The notes under the pieces are model-generated. The model was not told where the DNA came from and did no database searches. It saw only the letters and a program-made list of their open reading frames with translations. This document shows, piece by piece, positions 1 through 10,520 of a stretch of 64,000 nt of DNA. How positions within the stretch are numbered: position 1 is the stretch's first letter; each line of letters opens with the position of its first letter. A program made the translations under genes and the position numbers. This stretch comes from Symbiodinium natans (lineage: Eukaryota; Sar; Dinophyceae; Suessiales; Symbiodiniaceae), in assembly GCA_905221605.1 (NCBI GenBank), contig CAJNDS010002501.1, positions 824,501-888,500 on the forward strand, given 5' to 3'.

Positions 1-126
1 AGCCCCATGCGGAACCAGAAGAGAATGGAACCGGGACGGAACCGGAACACCGCAACAGAATTTCTGGGTTCGTTTCCCTAAACCCTAAACCCTACGCAAG
101 TTCTGCTCTTCGTCCAGGCCCCACCG

Positions 127-191
127 CCGCAGAGAAGCGGTTGAGACAACTTGCTGAGCTCCTCGACAGGCGCCTCGATGCTTTGGGTTTC
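127..191 (+). CDS. candidate exon, unknown amphipathic helix-rich protein
   Basis: The + strand reads AEKRLRQLAELLDRRLDALG, a charged heptad-like stretch with GC-rich codon use unlike the surrounding telomere-type repeat. No protein family is recognised and neither splice site is clear. It could be one exon of a gene that continues upstream of the window or downstream toward 3 kb. The call rests on composition alone. Confidence 0.3.
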
Positions 192-198
192 AAGGATT

Positions 199-335
199 GG
201 TTTAGGAGCTTAGGGTTTAAGGGTTTAAGGGGTTCAGGGCTTAGGGTTTCGGGTTTAGGGTTCAAGGATTTATGGGTTTAGGGTTTAGGATTGAGGACAT
301 TGGGTTTAGGGTTTGGGGGGTTTAGGATGTCGGGC
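199..335 (+). repeat. degenerate TTTAGGG tract
   Basis: Imperfect copies of the plant-type telomere heptamer in the G-rich orientation, with variants such as TTCAGGG and TTTCGGG. It is interstitial, not a chromosome end, because unique sequence lies on both sides. Confidence 0.8.
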
Positions 336-869
336 GTAGGCCCTAGGCATCCCTAGGCTTTATAGAGACTTTGACCGACTGAGGGTTGACTTTATTGGAG
401 GAAAAACACGAGCTCCATGCTATTCAGAGGTCTTCCCCTTTTTTCCTGAACTTCACCGGCCTGCCTCCCTGCGTAGACTTTGGTGCGCGCCTGTGGCGTT
501 CTTTGTTTGTAGCCCTATAAACCCCAAAAACCACATAAACGCCATAAACTCGCAAACCCTATAATCCCAATGACCCCTAGCCTATACCCCAAAGGAAACA
601 AACAAAACCCAAAAACCGGGGTGCGTAGGTGCACCTGGTATTTAGATCAGAACTGCACGTGGTCGATTGATTGGACCTCCGAAGTAGCCTTGTAAGCAAG
701 GGCTTCGATCATCGGGTTTAAGGGTTCAGGGCAGGGCAGAGGGTTTAGGGTTCACGGTTTAGGGTGGCAAGCCCTAAACCTTACCGTAGGAGAGAGAGAA
801 GGTGCGGGTGTGGCGAAATAGAAAAGTTGGCCTGCTAGCAAACCTGAACCCTCAAGCCGTAAAAGGAGC

Positions 870-1115
870 CGGAGTGTGGCAAAAACGGAGACGTGGTGTG
901 GCAAACCATGAACCATAAAACGCCCCCCGAAAGGAGACGTGGTCTGGCATACCCACAACCCTACAAGGAGATGTGGTGTGGCAGAGATGAAGATGGGGGC
1001 CGATGGGGTGTTGCAAACATGGAGATGGGGTGTGGCAAGCCCTCAACCCTGAACGGAAATGTGGTGTGGCAAACCCCAAGAGCCCCCGAAGGGAGACGTG
1101 GCGCGGCAAACCTCT
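870..1115 (+). repeat. GGAGACGTGGTGTGGCAAACC minisatellite
   Basis: A motif close to GGAGACGTGGTGTGGCAA recurs about five times (near 889, 932, 967, 1020, 1057 and 1098), separated by spacers of variable length that often contain ACCCTGAACC-like telomere variants. The open frames across it follow from the repeat and are not supported as genes. The rest of 336-1455 shows only dispersed telomere variants and a G-run near 1375. Confidence 0.6.
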
Positions 1116-1455
1116 GAGCGGGAAAAAACTCTGCCGGCCTGGGGCGGCAAACGTGGAAGCAAGCCTTGCCCGGAGGTCTGCCCGGAGGTCTGCGTGCGCT
1201 ATTGAGGCGTTTCTATGTGTGGTTTCGGGGCTTACGCTAATGTGCACTCGCGAGGCTTCTTGATGTGCGCTTATGCCCTCTAGCCCATCAGCCCTATGAA
1301 CCCTATAACCCCATTTTGAACCCCATACGCCATACGCACTACACAAAACCAACCCACGCACCACGAACCACAGGGAGGGGGGGGGGGGGGAGAGTGGGAG
1401 GGTGGGAGGGTGGGCGTGAATGCAGGCACAGCGCATACAAAACCCTATAGCCCCA

Positions 1456-1735
1456 CAACCTGCAAACCCTAAACCTCCAACCCTCAAACCCTCAACCCTA
1501 TAACCCAAAAAACCCTATAAACCCTACAACCCGCACAAACCCCTATCAACCCTATGAAACCTATAAACCCTGTAAACCCTATGAGCCCTGTAAACCCTAG
1601 AGCCCCTAGAAACCCCATAAATCCCTGAAAATCCCTGAAAATCCCTATAAACCCTGTAAACCCTGTAAACCCTACAGCCCCTATAAACCCTATAAACCCT
1701 ATAAACCCTGTAAACCCTGCAAGCCCTAAGCCCTA
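1456..1735 (+). repeat. CCCTATAAA/CCCTGTAAA variant telomere array
   Basis: Tandem 9-10 bp units such as CCCTATAAA and CCCTGTAAA, which are expanded derivatives of CCCTAAA. The long complementary-strand frame here, a repeating YRVYRVYRVYR product, comes from the repeat and was not called as a gene. Confidence 0.75.
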
Positions 1736-1914
1736 AGTCCCCCAAACCTGAGCTCCGCCCGTGCAGGTGCCTGGAGGTCGGCAGCCAAACCAGACTTTTG
1801 GTTCCTTGTGCTAAGGGTATGCTTAGAATCGTGTAGGGTTTAGGGTTTAGGTTTTGGGGGGGCTTACGCTGCGGATGCATCACCCTCTCCCATGTGCAAG
1901 CAGCCTTAAAAGGG

Positions 1915-1985
1915 GGGCCCTCATGATTTCTTTGAGCATCGCCGAGGTCGACCCCAGCAAGCGGCTCACTTCGGCGGAGGCGTGC
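1915..1985 (+). CDS. candidate exon resembling the C-terminal end of a protein kinase domain
   Basis: The frame reads ISLSIAEVDPSKRLTSAEAC. The VDPSKRLTSAEA pattern resembles kinase subdomain XI (the invariant Arg in xxDPxxRxTxxEA), as found near the end of CDPK and related kinase domains. No other kinase subdomain (GxGxxG, HRD, DFG) was found nearby, so this may be an isolated exon or a chance match. Splice sites are not resolved. The continuation to about 2120 is open but unrecognised. Confidence 0.3.
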
Positions 1986-2284
1986 GAGATGGAGGTCTTC
2001 CAGGCTGGGGAAAGTGCTGGGAAGCCGTTTGGAGGTCGGGTCAGTGAGGCTTGGGGGGAGCCGTCCTTCAGTCTGATTCGGTGCGTATGCGGGTCATCCT
2101 GTCTCGAGTCAGGTGTGTAATGGCCAGCCACAGGGCGCTTCGCCGGTTTCAAGCTTGCGGTTCCATGTCCACAGGCAATAAGGTTCAATCAGGAGGTGGA
2201 AAATGCTTTCCATGCCCGTGCGGAAAAGCAGTCAACAGGAGTGGCTTGGCCCGGGAGTTTGGCATGCGACCGACCGCGGATTCA

Positions 2285-2430
2285 GATTTAGGGTTTAGGC
2301 CGTTTTTTTGGAGGGGTTTAGGGTTTACAGGGTCCAGGGTTTATAGGGTTTATAGGGTTTAAGGGGTTATAGGGTTTAGGGTAGTTTAGGGTTTAGGGTG
2401 TATAGGGTTCAGGGGATCTAGGTGTTTAGG
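2285..2430 (+). repeat. TTTAGGG / TTTATAGGG degenerate tract
   Basis: Short runs of TTTAGGG mixed with TTTATAGGG, the complement of the array at 1456-1735. Confidence 0.7.
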
Positions 2431-2994
2431 GTGTTTGGCTCGCCCCCTTCACCCCTGGCGTGAGGCGGTGGAGCTCCCGCCCACGGTCGACTTGCAGGAG
2501 GCCAGTAATTTGGGTTTCAGGGTTCAGGGTTTAGGGTTTAGGATTGTATTGGGGGGGGTACGAAAATCCCGATTAAGGAATGTGGTTAGTATTGTAAGGG
2601 GGTACATCCCAAGGGTGGAAAGTCCAGAGTTTATATTCTGCGGGTTTGCAAGGTTTCGGTTTCAAGATTAGGTTTATGAGGTGTTTGTTTTCAAGTTTCA
2701 AGTACAGGGTGTTAGGGCTTAAGTTTAGGGTTTGAAGCATGTCGGGTTTACGTATCTTTGCAACATGAAAGCTTGTACAAAAAAAAGTGAAGGACAACCG
2801 GGCACCCAAACCACAACACCCCAAAACCCCCCAAACCCGAGATCCCCAACCTCTTCAAACCCTAATCCCTAAGCCTAAACCTACAACCCTGAACCCTAAA
2901 CCCTGAACCCTAACCCCAAAACCCAAAACCGTACAACCCTAGACCCCTTAAACTCGAAAAGTCAGCAAGAAACCTGCGATCCTCGCGTCCCAGG

Positions 2995-3070
2995 CGCCTC
3001 CACTTCCGGAGGAGGCCCCGCCGCCTCTGCCCCCAGGCGCACCGCCACCGCCGGGCGCCCTGGGGGGTCA
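2995..3070 (+). CDS. candidate proline-rich exon
   Basis: The frame reads QAPPLPEEAPPPLPPGAPPP and on to GALGGQ, using mixed codons rather than a homopolymer. It lies between CCCTAAA (2845-2945) and TTTAGGG (3074-3170) tracts, as the firmer exons of this window do. Proline-rich linkers carry no family information, so product and gene are unknown. Confidence 0.3.
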
Positions 3071-3445
3071 GTATAGGGTTTAGGGTTTAGGGGTTGGGGT
3101 TTAGGGTTTAGGGCTTGGGGTTTAGGGTTTAGGGTTTAGGATTTAGGGTTTAGGAGTTCAGGAGTACAGGATTTTTGAAACCTTGAGGTCTGTAGGGTTT
3201 TAGGACGTTTTAGGGTGGTCTTTAGGGTCTTAGGGATGTTTTCGGGGTTTAGGATGGTTTAGGAGTTCAGGGTTTTGGAACCTCTTTGGGGGCTCCAGAT
3301 TTGCCATTGTCAACCGCCGTGAGTTGCAGCAGCATCGGTCAATCATGGGACTGCGTGCTTTGAAGACGGTGTCAGGTTGTGCAGGCGCTTTGTGTTAGGC
3401 CAGTCAACCATTCCCAAAGTGTGGGAATCTACAGAGCGCCATGTT

Positions 3446-3728
3446 GCCCTAAACCCTAAACCCTAAACCCTAAACCCTAAACCCTAAACCCTAAACCCTA
3501 AACCCTAAACCCTAAACCCTAAACCCTAAACCCTAAACCCTAAACCCTAAACCCTAAACCCTAAACCCTAAACCCTAAACCCTAAACCCTAAACCCTAAA
3601 CCCTAAACCCTAAACCCTAAACCCTAAACCCTGAACCCTAACCCTAAACCCTAAACCCTAAACCCCTAAAACCCTAAGCCCTAAGCCCTGAACCCTGAAC
3701 AACCCTAACCCTAAACCCTAAAGCTAAG
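3446..3728 (+). repeat. long interstitial CCCTAAA array
   Basis: About 25 nearly perfect CCCTAAA heptamers, decaying into CCCTGAACCCTAACC variants, and followed at 3756-3783 by a pure C run. Nothing gene-like was seen from 3171 to 3900. Confidence 0.95.
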
Positions 3729-3755
3729 CCTAACCCTCAACCCTATGTGTCACGA

Positions 3756-3783
3756 CCCCCCCCCCCCCCCCCCCCCCCCCCCC
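3756..3783 (+). repeat. poly(C) run
   Basis: An uninterrupted run of about 28 C. Similar C or G runs of 15-45 bases recur through the window (11417, 17704, 26360, 44228, 48593, 50740). Confidence 0.95.
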
Positions 3784-4854
3784 AAGCCCGAAGTGCTCAG
3801 CTTGTGAGGCTCGAGGAAGCAAAGTGATCCGGATCTGGGGAGACACAGCTGGAGATGTCTTGAGACGAAACCTGCTAATTCTTGCTACTATTTGATGATG
3901 ATGGTCATTATTCAGCAGAAAAGGCTAAGTCTTTCAAGCAGGCTTCACCGACAAACATCTTCTCAAGATGGGCCTGGGCCGTGCCTCAGCGCAAGATCCA
4001 TGCGCGAAGTGGGGAAAAGGGCGGGTGAGTCTTTCGAGTTATTGTTCCAAGGCTTCCTTATTTAGTAGGAAGAATTGTAAACGCTTGCGCGCGCCGCCTC
4101 GGCAGCCGGGCCGGCCCCAGGAGCGCCCCCAACCTCCCCCCGGCTTGTTAATTTAAGTCGAGCAAGTTTGCAACAAAGCACGCGTATATGTTGGAAAACC
4201 GTGATGCCAGCATTGTGTGTGCCATTGCGGATGGGGGGGTTGGGGGGGGGGGGGGTTTTGAGGCACTCCCCCTGTAGGAGCCACCGACAGACGGGACCCT
4301 CCGCAGCATCGGTTTGCAGCTCCTCCAAGGGATTGGGGGGGGTCCCACATGGCGGGGGGGGGGGGGGGGGTGGCGTCAGAAAATTTTGCATGGGGGGAAG
4401 GGTTGGGTTAGGGGGAAGCAGGCCCGATCCGGGTCTGCTTGTTCCAGACGCTTACTTGCTTAGGGGCTTTGATTGCCAAAAGCCCTTATCACCCCTAAGT
4501 TGAACTGTGCACCAGTTCCATCCCCAGCCCGTAGCATCGAAAGCTGAGTCTGAATCGCATGATGGGGTTCGGGAAATTTAGGGTTCAGGGTTTCGGAATT
4601 TTGGGGGTTGGGGTTTAGGATCTTTAGGGGTTTAGAGGTTTAGGGTGTACTGTTCAGGGCAGGGGATCTTGCTGAGTGTCACGGTTTAAGCTGAGATCGA
4701 GAAACGGATGCTAAGACTAACCAGAGATCCTAGCAAGTTAAACGCGCCCCTCCTCCCCCCCCCCCCCCCCCGGTAAGAACCGAAGACGTATAAGCAGTGA
4801 TTCCTTTGCTTCGGTGTTCATCTGAGAAGCTTTCCGGGCCCTGGCTTTGGGATC

Positions 4855-4940
4855 CCTAAACCCTAAACCCTAAACCCTAAACCCTAAACCCTAAACCCTA
4901 AACCCTAAACCCCAAGCCCTAAACCCTAAACCCTAAACCT
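4855..4940 (+). repeat. CCCTAAA array
   Basis: Perfect heptamers followed by CCCCAAGCCCTAAA variants. The region 3784-4850 holds G-run-containing open frames with no recognisable protein. Confidence 0.9.
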
Positions 4941-5089
4941 AAGGCCTGAGGGAGAGCAGTGGATGCCGGCAGCTGCTCGGCCCAAGCTTGTACAGACGCC
5001 TGTTGCCGGTCAGCTCCCGCCGCAGAGGCTCTCCACATCCTAGGGTTTAGGGTTTAGGGTTTAGGGTTCAGGGTTTTGAAACTGATTTC

Positions 5090-5200
5090 ATGCTTAGTAG
5101 CTGAATGAGTACACTTTGTTACATTGTTGGGGACATCATCATCCCCTATAGAACTGGAAGCGTACACTTTTTGGGGCTTATGCACTCAGCAACTAAGCAT
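5090..5200. mobile_element. MITE-like palindromic element, family B, copy 1
   Basis: About 111 bp with terminal inverted repeats ATGCTTAGTAGCTGA (left) and TCAGCAACTAAGCAT (right), 14 of 15 positions complementary. A related copy lies near 27165-27266, with shared internal words such as GAGTACAC, ATCCCCT, TAGAAC and GTACACTTTT. There is no coding capacity, which is expected of a non-autonomous DNA transposon. Confidence 0.7.
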
Positions 5201-5568
5201 GGTATGGATGGTACTAAGAATGCGCATTTTGCATTTATTAAGTAGAAAATGGGTTGCCAAAGCTCTCGCAGTTACCCGGAATCCGAGTCAAGGCTACAAG
5301 GCCTTCTGCTAGCCTTATTCCTTCAAAGCCTAGCTTGCCCCCCTTAGTTACACCCGAAGCCCTGCCCTACGGTCGCCCACCCAACCCTCAACCCTCAACC
5401 CTCAACCCTCAAACCCCAAACCCCAACCCCAAACCCCAAACCCTAAACCCTAAACCCTAAACCCTAAACCCCCAACCCCCCCCCGCCCCCCACATCCCGA
5501 CAGAGAAGTTGAAGAAGCCAACAACGCAGGCCCCGGGACTCGGGGTGCAGAATGTGTAAAGACGCGGC

Positions 5569-5611
5569 CTCGAGCGTGGAGTCCTGGCTGGAAGCCTTCA
5601 AGCAAGGCCAG
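5569..5611 (+). CDS. candidate exon, unknown protein
   Basis: Reads AASSVESWLEAFKQGQ, a coding-like amphipathic segment, and runs straight into a TTTAGGG array at 5609. A second open piece just upstream (5505-5555) reads EKLKKPTTQAPGLGVQNV. The family is unknown; these could be upstream exons of the Mei2-like gene at 7154. Confidence 0.3.
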
Positions 5612-5740
5612 GGTTTAGGGTTTAGGGTTTAGGGTTTAGGGTTTAGGGTTTAGGGTTTAGGGTTTAGGGTTTAGGGTTTAGGGTCTAGGGTCTAGGGTCT
5701 AGGGTTTAGGATCTAGGGTTCAGGGTTTCGGGTGTAGGGT
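5609..5740 (+). repeat. TTTAGGG array
   Basis: About 11 perfect heptamers followed by TCTAGGG and TTCAGGG variants. Confidence 0.95.
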
Positions 5741-6210
5741 TTAGGGTTCGGCTCCCCAGTTTTGGGCTTAGGGTGGGTTTGTTGGGGCTTCTAGCGGGCT
5801 GAGGCTGAAAGATGCAGTGTTTTGGGCCTATTGCGGGGTCCGGGTTCAGGAGGTAGTAAGGGCCCCTCGTGCAGAAAACTCGTGCAGAAGGACCAAAAAG
5901 TCACCCCGAAAGCAAGACCCAAAGCTGCAGACTACTGGGGGTTTAGGGTTTAGGGACTAGGGTCTAGGGTCTAGGGTCTCTAGGGTTCAGGGTTTAGGGT
6001 TAGGATCCGCAGCATGACCGGAGACTTGGGGAAAGGAAGTGATGGGGAGCAATTCATGGCCTAGAATGCAGCTTCATGAGGGGCTTTAGAGGCAGCTTGG
6101 GAATTTGGGGTCAAGAGCTCAATTTCCAGAAGCTTTCCTGCTTTCATTCGTGTCTCATGGGTCGGCCTCCGAACTTTTCGAACGGGGCATGCAACAATCT
6201 CCGGTAGGCC

Positions 6211-6345
6211 GCCGGGAGATTTTTTATAACGAGGATAGCATTTCGGAATCTTGTCTCAGAGGTTTTTAAGGGCCGTCCTAGGACAATCCATAGTATGTAG
6301 GAATCTTTTTCCGGGTATTTCAGGGCCATCCCTGAACAAACCGGG
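6211..6345. repeat. dispersed repeat family F, copy 1
   Basis: Shares an ordered series of words with 9793-9915: GAGGAT, GGAATCTT, TCAGAGG, GGGCC, then ATAGTAT, AGGAATCTTTTTC and GGGCCATCC. Its ends are not defined, so the class of element is unknown. Confidence 0.6.
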
Positions 6346-6417
6346 CGCCCTGACTTATAAGATGGTTGCTGGGCGGCCTCAAGTGGTCCAAGCTTCAAGC
6401 CAGCCATGGAAATTCTA

Positions 6418-6517
6418 GTTTAGGGTTTAGGGTTTAGGGTTTAGGGTTTAGGGTTTAGGGTTTAGGGTTTAGGGTTCAGGGTTTAGGGTTCAGGGTTTAG
6501 GGTTTAGGGTTTAGGGC
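6418..6517 (+). repeat. TTTAGGG array abutting a MITE-like element
   Basis: About 13 heptamers with two TTCAGGG variants, ending exactly at the left end of the family A element at 6518. Confidence 0.95.
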
Positions 6518-6620
6518 TGGGATGTTCCCCCCTTGTACTAACAGTCCTTAATCGGGACTATAATAAGGGGTTGCGAGAATCCAAAATGAAGGACTGTTAG
6601 TATCAGGAGGAACATCCCAA
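6518..6620. mobile_element. MITE-like palindromic element, family A, copy 1
   Basis: About 103 bp, almost wholly palindromic. It opens with TGGGATGTTCCCCCC, contains CTAACAGTCCTTA and its complement GGACTGTTAGTA, and closes with GGAACATCCCAA. There are at least eight other full or partial copies in this window. It is non-coding and could fold as a hairpin. Confidence 0.85.
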
Positions 6621-6693
6621 ACCTCAAGGAGGGTTCAGAAGTGGGCGGGTGTTTGGGGCAGTTTTGTGCTGACCTCCTGGCAATGTTAGGGTT

Positions 6694-6780
6694 CCCCTAG
6701 AAGGGAATTCCCCTGTAAAACCCTTATGTACGCCTTATATAGTCCCCATATACCTAAGTAGCCTAAATAACCCCTAAAGA
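6694..6780. repeat. dispersed repeat family E, copy 1
   Basis: Shares ATTCCCCTGTA, CGCCTTATATA, CCCATATACC and AAGTAGCC, in order, with 44003-44092. No inverted termini were resolved. Confidence 0.55.
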
Positions 6781-6846
6781 ACGTGCCTCGTCGTGTCCCT
6801 TGAGAAAGGTTTTTACCCTGCAAGCCATCGCGCGCTTGGGAGTGAT

Positions 6847-6975
6847 TCGGGTTTAGGGGTTTAGGGGTTTCGGGTTTAGGGTTTAGGGTTTAGGGGCATA
6901 GGGGTTTAGGAGGGTTCAGGGTTTAAGGAGGGCTCAGGGTTTAGGGTTTAGGGGTTCAGGGTTTTCAAGGGTTCA
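6847..6975 (+). repeat. TTTAGGGG/TTTAGGG degenerate tract
   Basis: Mixed heptamers and octamers with an extra G, immediately upstream of the Mei2-like gene. Confidence 0.8.
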
Positions 6976-7153
6976 GCAGCCCAGCTCAAGAAGAGCATGA
7001 CGCTTAACTCCCCCTGAAGGTTTCAGGCCTTAGCGTTTAACGGCCTTGGGCTCCAGGAATCTGAGACAGAGAGCCAGACATTGAAAATCGCCCCCCATCC
7101 TCGCGCAGCCAGGCTCAGACTGCTTCGTAGCTTTGGCACGCGGTCCTTTCCCG

Positions 7154-7876
7154 ATGGAGCCAGCGAAGGCGGTAATGGACCACGGCTGGGTCGACACTGA
7201 CCCGTTCACCACGGTGATGATCCGCAGGTTGCCCGTGGAAATGACGCCCGCCAAACTCGTTGCCATGATCAACGTGATGGTCCCAGGCAAGTTCGATGTC
7301 ATCTACATGCCGTATGACCGCCGCAAGAATGTCAACATCTCCCTTGCCTTCATCAACCTCACGGACAGTAGAAGCGCCAAGGAGCTGTGCGATTACATCA
7401 ACGGTGTCAATGCTCGTAGGCAATGGACCTTGGTGGCTTGCGAAAGCAGCGTGCAGAGCCTCAGCTTCAACATGGCCTACTATGTCGCGCGCTTCGGCCG
7501 GAGCGCCATCCACGACCCGCATGCGCCATGGGTCTTCAAGGATCGGCAACGTGTGACGAGGTCTGTACTCTCGAGGGTCTATGGAGCCATACCTCCATGG
7601 GTGTACGAGGAGGCACAGAAATTCGTGCGGGCTGAGAAGGCTGAGAACAGCAGCAAAGGCGTCCATCGGCGCGCCAAAGGCCTCGTGTGGAAGCCAATCT
7701 TGAGCTCAAGCGGAGAAGAAGGTGTGGGGCTGGCCAAGTGCGATTCCGCTTGGGAGACACCCTTGCCCAGCATCAGGGATCACATCCTCGTGCGCTATCA
7801 CCCTGACTTGCTTCTCCATGACGGCTTGGCTGAGCAGCTTCTCGTGGAGCACGGCGAGCTCCTCATCAGCTGCTGA
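7154..7876 (+). CDS. Mei2-like C-terminal RRM protein
   Basis: A 240-residue open frame without introns. Residues about 19-115 match the Mei2 C-terminal RRM (RRM_2 type): TTVMIRRLP forms the first strand (RNP2-like), FDVIYMPYDRRKNVNISLAF the RNP1-like strand region, and a QSLSFNMAYY-type third segment follows. In fission yeast Mei2 and plant Mei2-like proteins this domain binds RNA; dinoflagellates carry many short copies. The ATG at 7154 is the first in frame, but the frame is open upstream to 7085, so a spliced 5' exon is possible. The tail after residue 130 is not recognised. The gene is GC-rich with balanced codon use and sits between telomere-like tracts. The lack of introns, in a window where other genes have many, would fit retroposition from an mRNA, but no spliced-leader relic was found next to it. 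Confidence 0.85.
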   Translation: MEPAKAVMDHGWVDTDPFTTVMIRRLPVEMTPAKLVAMINVMVPGKFDVIYMPYDRRKNVNISLAFINLTDSRSAKELCDYINGVNARRQWTLVACESSVQSLSFNMAYYVARFGRSAIHDPHAPWVFKDRQRVTRSVLSRVYGAIPPWVYEEAQKFVRAEKAENSSKGVHRRAKGLVWKPILSSSGEEGVGLAKCDSAWETPLPSIRDHILVRYHPDLLLHDGLAEQLLVEHGELLISC

Positions 7877-7950
7877 GTATTCTGATCCCAATGATCTAAA
7901 ACAATTCTGATTCCAATGATCTAAAACGCTTCGCCAGAATGGCGCGGCAG

Positions 7951-7972
7951 AGAGAGAGAGAGAGAGAGAGAA
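7951..7972 (+). repeat. (GA)n microsatellite
   Basis: About ten GA dinucleotides. On either side (7886-7930 and 7972-8040) the words TGATCTAAAACA and CTGATTCCATCTGAA recur, so 7876-8050 is a small local tandem repeat in the 3' flank of the Mei2-like gene. Confidence 0.8.
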
Positions 7973-8128
7973 TGATCTAAACATTTCTGATTCCACCTGA
8001 AATAATCTGAAGAAGCCTGATTCCATCTGAAATATTCTGAAGGAACCATACGTAGGTGGTGCCCAATGTGTCCAAGCCACGAGCCCAAGGTGCCTGGGTT
8101 GTGATCGCAGTATACTGCAGTACCATGC

Positions 8129-8230
8129 ACTACTATTTGCTTAAGTACCCCAAAAGAATATAACATATTTATCCCCATATTACCCGGAATAAGGAAGATT
8201 GTTTTATATATTTTTTTGGGGGGTTCTTAA
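8129..8230. repeat. dispersed repeat family C, copy 1
   Basis: Starts CTACTATTTGCTTA, contains CCCCAAAA, ATATTACCC and ATAAGGAAGA, and ends in a T/G run followed by GGTTCTTAA. The same order occurs at 12152-12251. It is possibly a short non-autonomous element. Confidence 0.6.
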
Positions 8231-8340
8231 ACCATTACCCCGTAGTTGCTTCAGGGCCGATGGCTAGCACGCAGAGGGCATGCAAAGCTCCTGCCTGCTT
8301 CTTCACACCGCCCTCCGGAAGGTACACAGCTCAGCATCCC

Positions 8341-8654
8341 TGAACTTAACACCCTAAGCCCTAAGCCTAAACCCTAAACCCTAAACCCGAAGCCCGAAGC
8401 CCTAAACCCTAAACCCTAAACCCTAAACCCTAAACCCTAAACCCTAAACCCTAAACCCTAAACCCTAAACCCTAAACCCTAAACCCTAAACCCTAAACCC
8501 TAAACCCTAAACCCTAAACCCTAAACCCTCAACCATAAACCCTAAACCCTAAACCCCAAACCCTAAACCCTAAACCCTAAACCCTAAACCCTAAACCCTA
8601 AACCCTAAACCCTAAACCCTAAACCCTAAACCCTAAACCCTAAACCCTAAACCC
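8341..8654 (+). repeat. long interstitial CCCTAAA array
   Basis: About 40 heptamers, mostly perfect, with variants concentrated at both edges and one central interruption near 8528-8550. The following 8655-9350 shows no gene. Confidence 0.95.
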
Positions 8655-9792
8655 AACTCATCGTGCTTAAGCTGCGAAGTAGTCGGAGATCAGGGAGCCT
8701 GCGGTCCAATTGTAAGCGGGCTGGTACCAACCAATGCAGGAGCAGGCACGGATGCAGTTTTTTTTTGCCTACCGATTGACGGACTCGACTTTTTGAAGCT
8801 TCCTTTAGCAGGTCGAAGTTGCGAAATGATTTTGATGGCGTAGTTCATTCACTCTTGACAATGGGCATCAGTGGGGTCTGCCACCACGATTGTCAAAAAC
8901 GCCTCTCAACTTTTTCAGTTTTGCAACTTTTTTGTTCCCAGTTGTCGCCAGCCGCTTCACTAGCCAGCTGAAATTGAAGATAGCCGGGTGCAATGAGGAG
9001 CCTAAAGCATTTCCAAGATTTTAAATGACCTGAAGTATCCATTCTGATGAAATATGAAACCAACTAGCTGTAGAAGCCAAAGCGGCAACTGCCGACGTTT
9101 CAAATTCCTCCTACTGCCGCCTGACAGTTGGGACGCACCATCTCCGCTTCTCGTGCACAGCCAGAAGTGAAATGCATGTGGCGTCCGCGGCACGTTTCAG
9201 TTTCAATCATCTTCACGCTGCTCGTTCTCACAAGACGGGTTGAAAGGTGGTGCTCAAGCCTTACCCGATTGTGATCGCAGTACACAGAACTTTTTGCTGG
9301 GGCTTCGCAGCATCCCTTAAGGGAACTTAGCTTTGTGGTGCAGCATCGAAGTGAGAGGTTTAGGGTTTAGGGTATGGGGTTTCCAGCATCATTAATCACC
9401 CAAGAAGCTCATTCTGATGACAGATGCCCTCTAACATTGGCCTGTTGGCTGAAGAAGCATGAGCCCGGGCAGGTGCGAACAAAGCTGCCTGCAAAGTGAT
9501 CTCGCTCCACTAGGGTTGCGCCTCCACGAATATTCTAACGCCATTTTTTAGCCAGGAAGATCTGTGGGTGGACACGCGAAACGCGTTCATGGCGAAACGC
9601 GTTCATCTGTACAGATGGTGAAGAGTGGCCAGGCCCCTGAGCCGACTCGAAAAGGCAAACCCAGGGGTCTCTTTGTCATAGTTGGGTAGCATTTTACATT
9701 TTTAAGGGTACTAAAGGCCAATAAGGAATATGGAGTTAAGTTTCTAATACTATCCCAACCATGAACAGGGGTAGGCCCCCTGAGGGAGATTT

Positions 9793-9915
9793 GCATAAAG
9801 AGGATTTAGCAGCTTGGGAATCTTCTTTCAGAGGGTCTTTTAAACAGGGCCCTCCTGGAACAATTGATAGTATTTAGGAATCTTTTTCAGAGGTTTTGTT
9901 TTAAGGGGCCATCCT
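9793..9915. repeat. dispersed repeat family F, copy 2
   Basis: Partner of 6211-6345: GAGGAT, GGGAATCTT, CAGAGG, AGGGCC, ATAGTAT, AGGAATCTTTTTC and GGGGCCATCC in the same order and orientation. Confidence 0.6.
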
Positions 9916-9960
9916 AGCGCTAACGCGCTCTGCAGCCATAAATTCTTGTTCAACCTTAAG

Positions 9961-10058
9961 TTGGGATGTTCCCCCTTCTACTAACAGTCCTGAATAGGGA
10001 TGATAATAGGGGGTACGATCATCCAAATTTAGGACCGTTAGTGTAACGGGGAACAACC
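9961..10058. mobile_element. MITE-like palindromic element, family A, copy 2
   Basis: Begins TTGGGATGTTCCCCC and keeps CTAACAGTCC and GGACCGTTAGT. Its right terminus is GGGGAACAACCC rather than GGGGAACATCCCAA and it runs directly into CCCTAAACCCTAAACCCTAA, so the last bases have been replaced by telomere-type repeat. Confidence 0.8.
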
Positions 10059-10382
10059 CTAAACCCTAAACCCTAAATTCCCACCCGGCCTGCTCAGGCC
10101 GTACCCGCCCTTTTCTAGGGTGCCTGGACCCAGAAGATGCCCGGCAGTGATGGACACCTTACTGGCTTACTGGGTGGAATGGGTGGAGCCGTTGGAGACT
10201 TACTGGGCCCAACCTCCTGACCTCTCCCTGCAACCCGCCTGGCCCCCCTGGCCCCCCTGGCCCCCCCTGGCCCCCCCTGGCCGCCCTTGCCCACCCTGGC
10301 CCTTTCCTTTGGACCGCGCAAGGTGAGGATAAGGTGCTTTCAATAAGTTTGCAAGTCATACAGTGCGTATTGAGAGAGCGAA

Positions 10383-10520
10383 ACAGAGAGCGAAGCAGAG
10401 AGAGAGAGAGAGAGAGGCAGAGGCAGAGGCGGAGACGGAGACAGAGACAGAGACAGAGACACAGACCGAGACGGTGACAGAGAGACATAGACAGAGACAG
10501 AGCTCTAGAGACGTGCACGC
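10383..10520 (+). repeat. GAGA/GAGACA microsatellite
   Basis: Runs of GA followed by GAGACA and GAGGCA hexamers. The long open frames on both strands of 10115-10990 (Pro/Trp-rich on +, Ser/Leu/Cys-rich on -) follow from this repeat and from CCCCCTGG tandem repeats at 10230-10285. No supported gene from 8655 to 11680. Confidence 0.85.

Noticed and set aside
3446-3728. A chromosome end, because of the long perfect CCCTAAA array
   Set aside because: Unique sequence lies on both sides and similar arrays recur in both orientations through the window, so these are interstitial.
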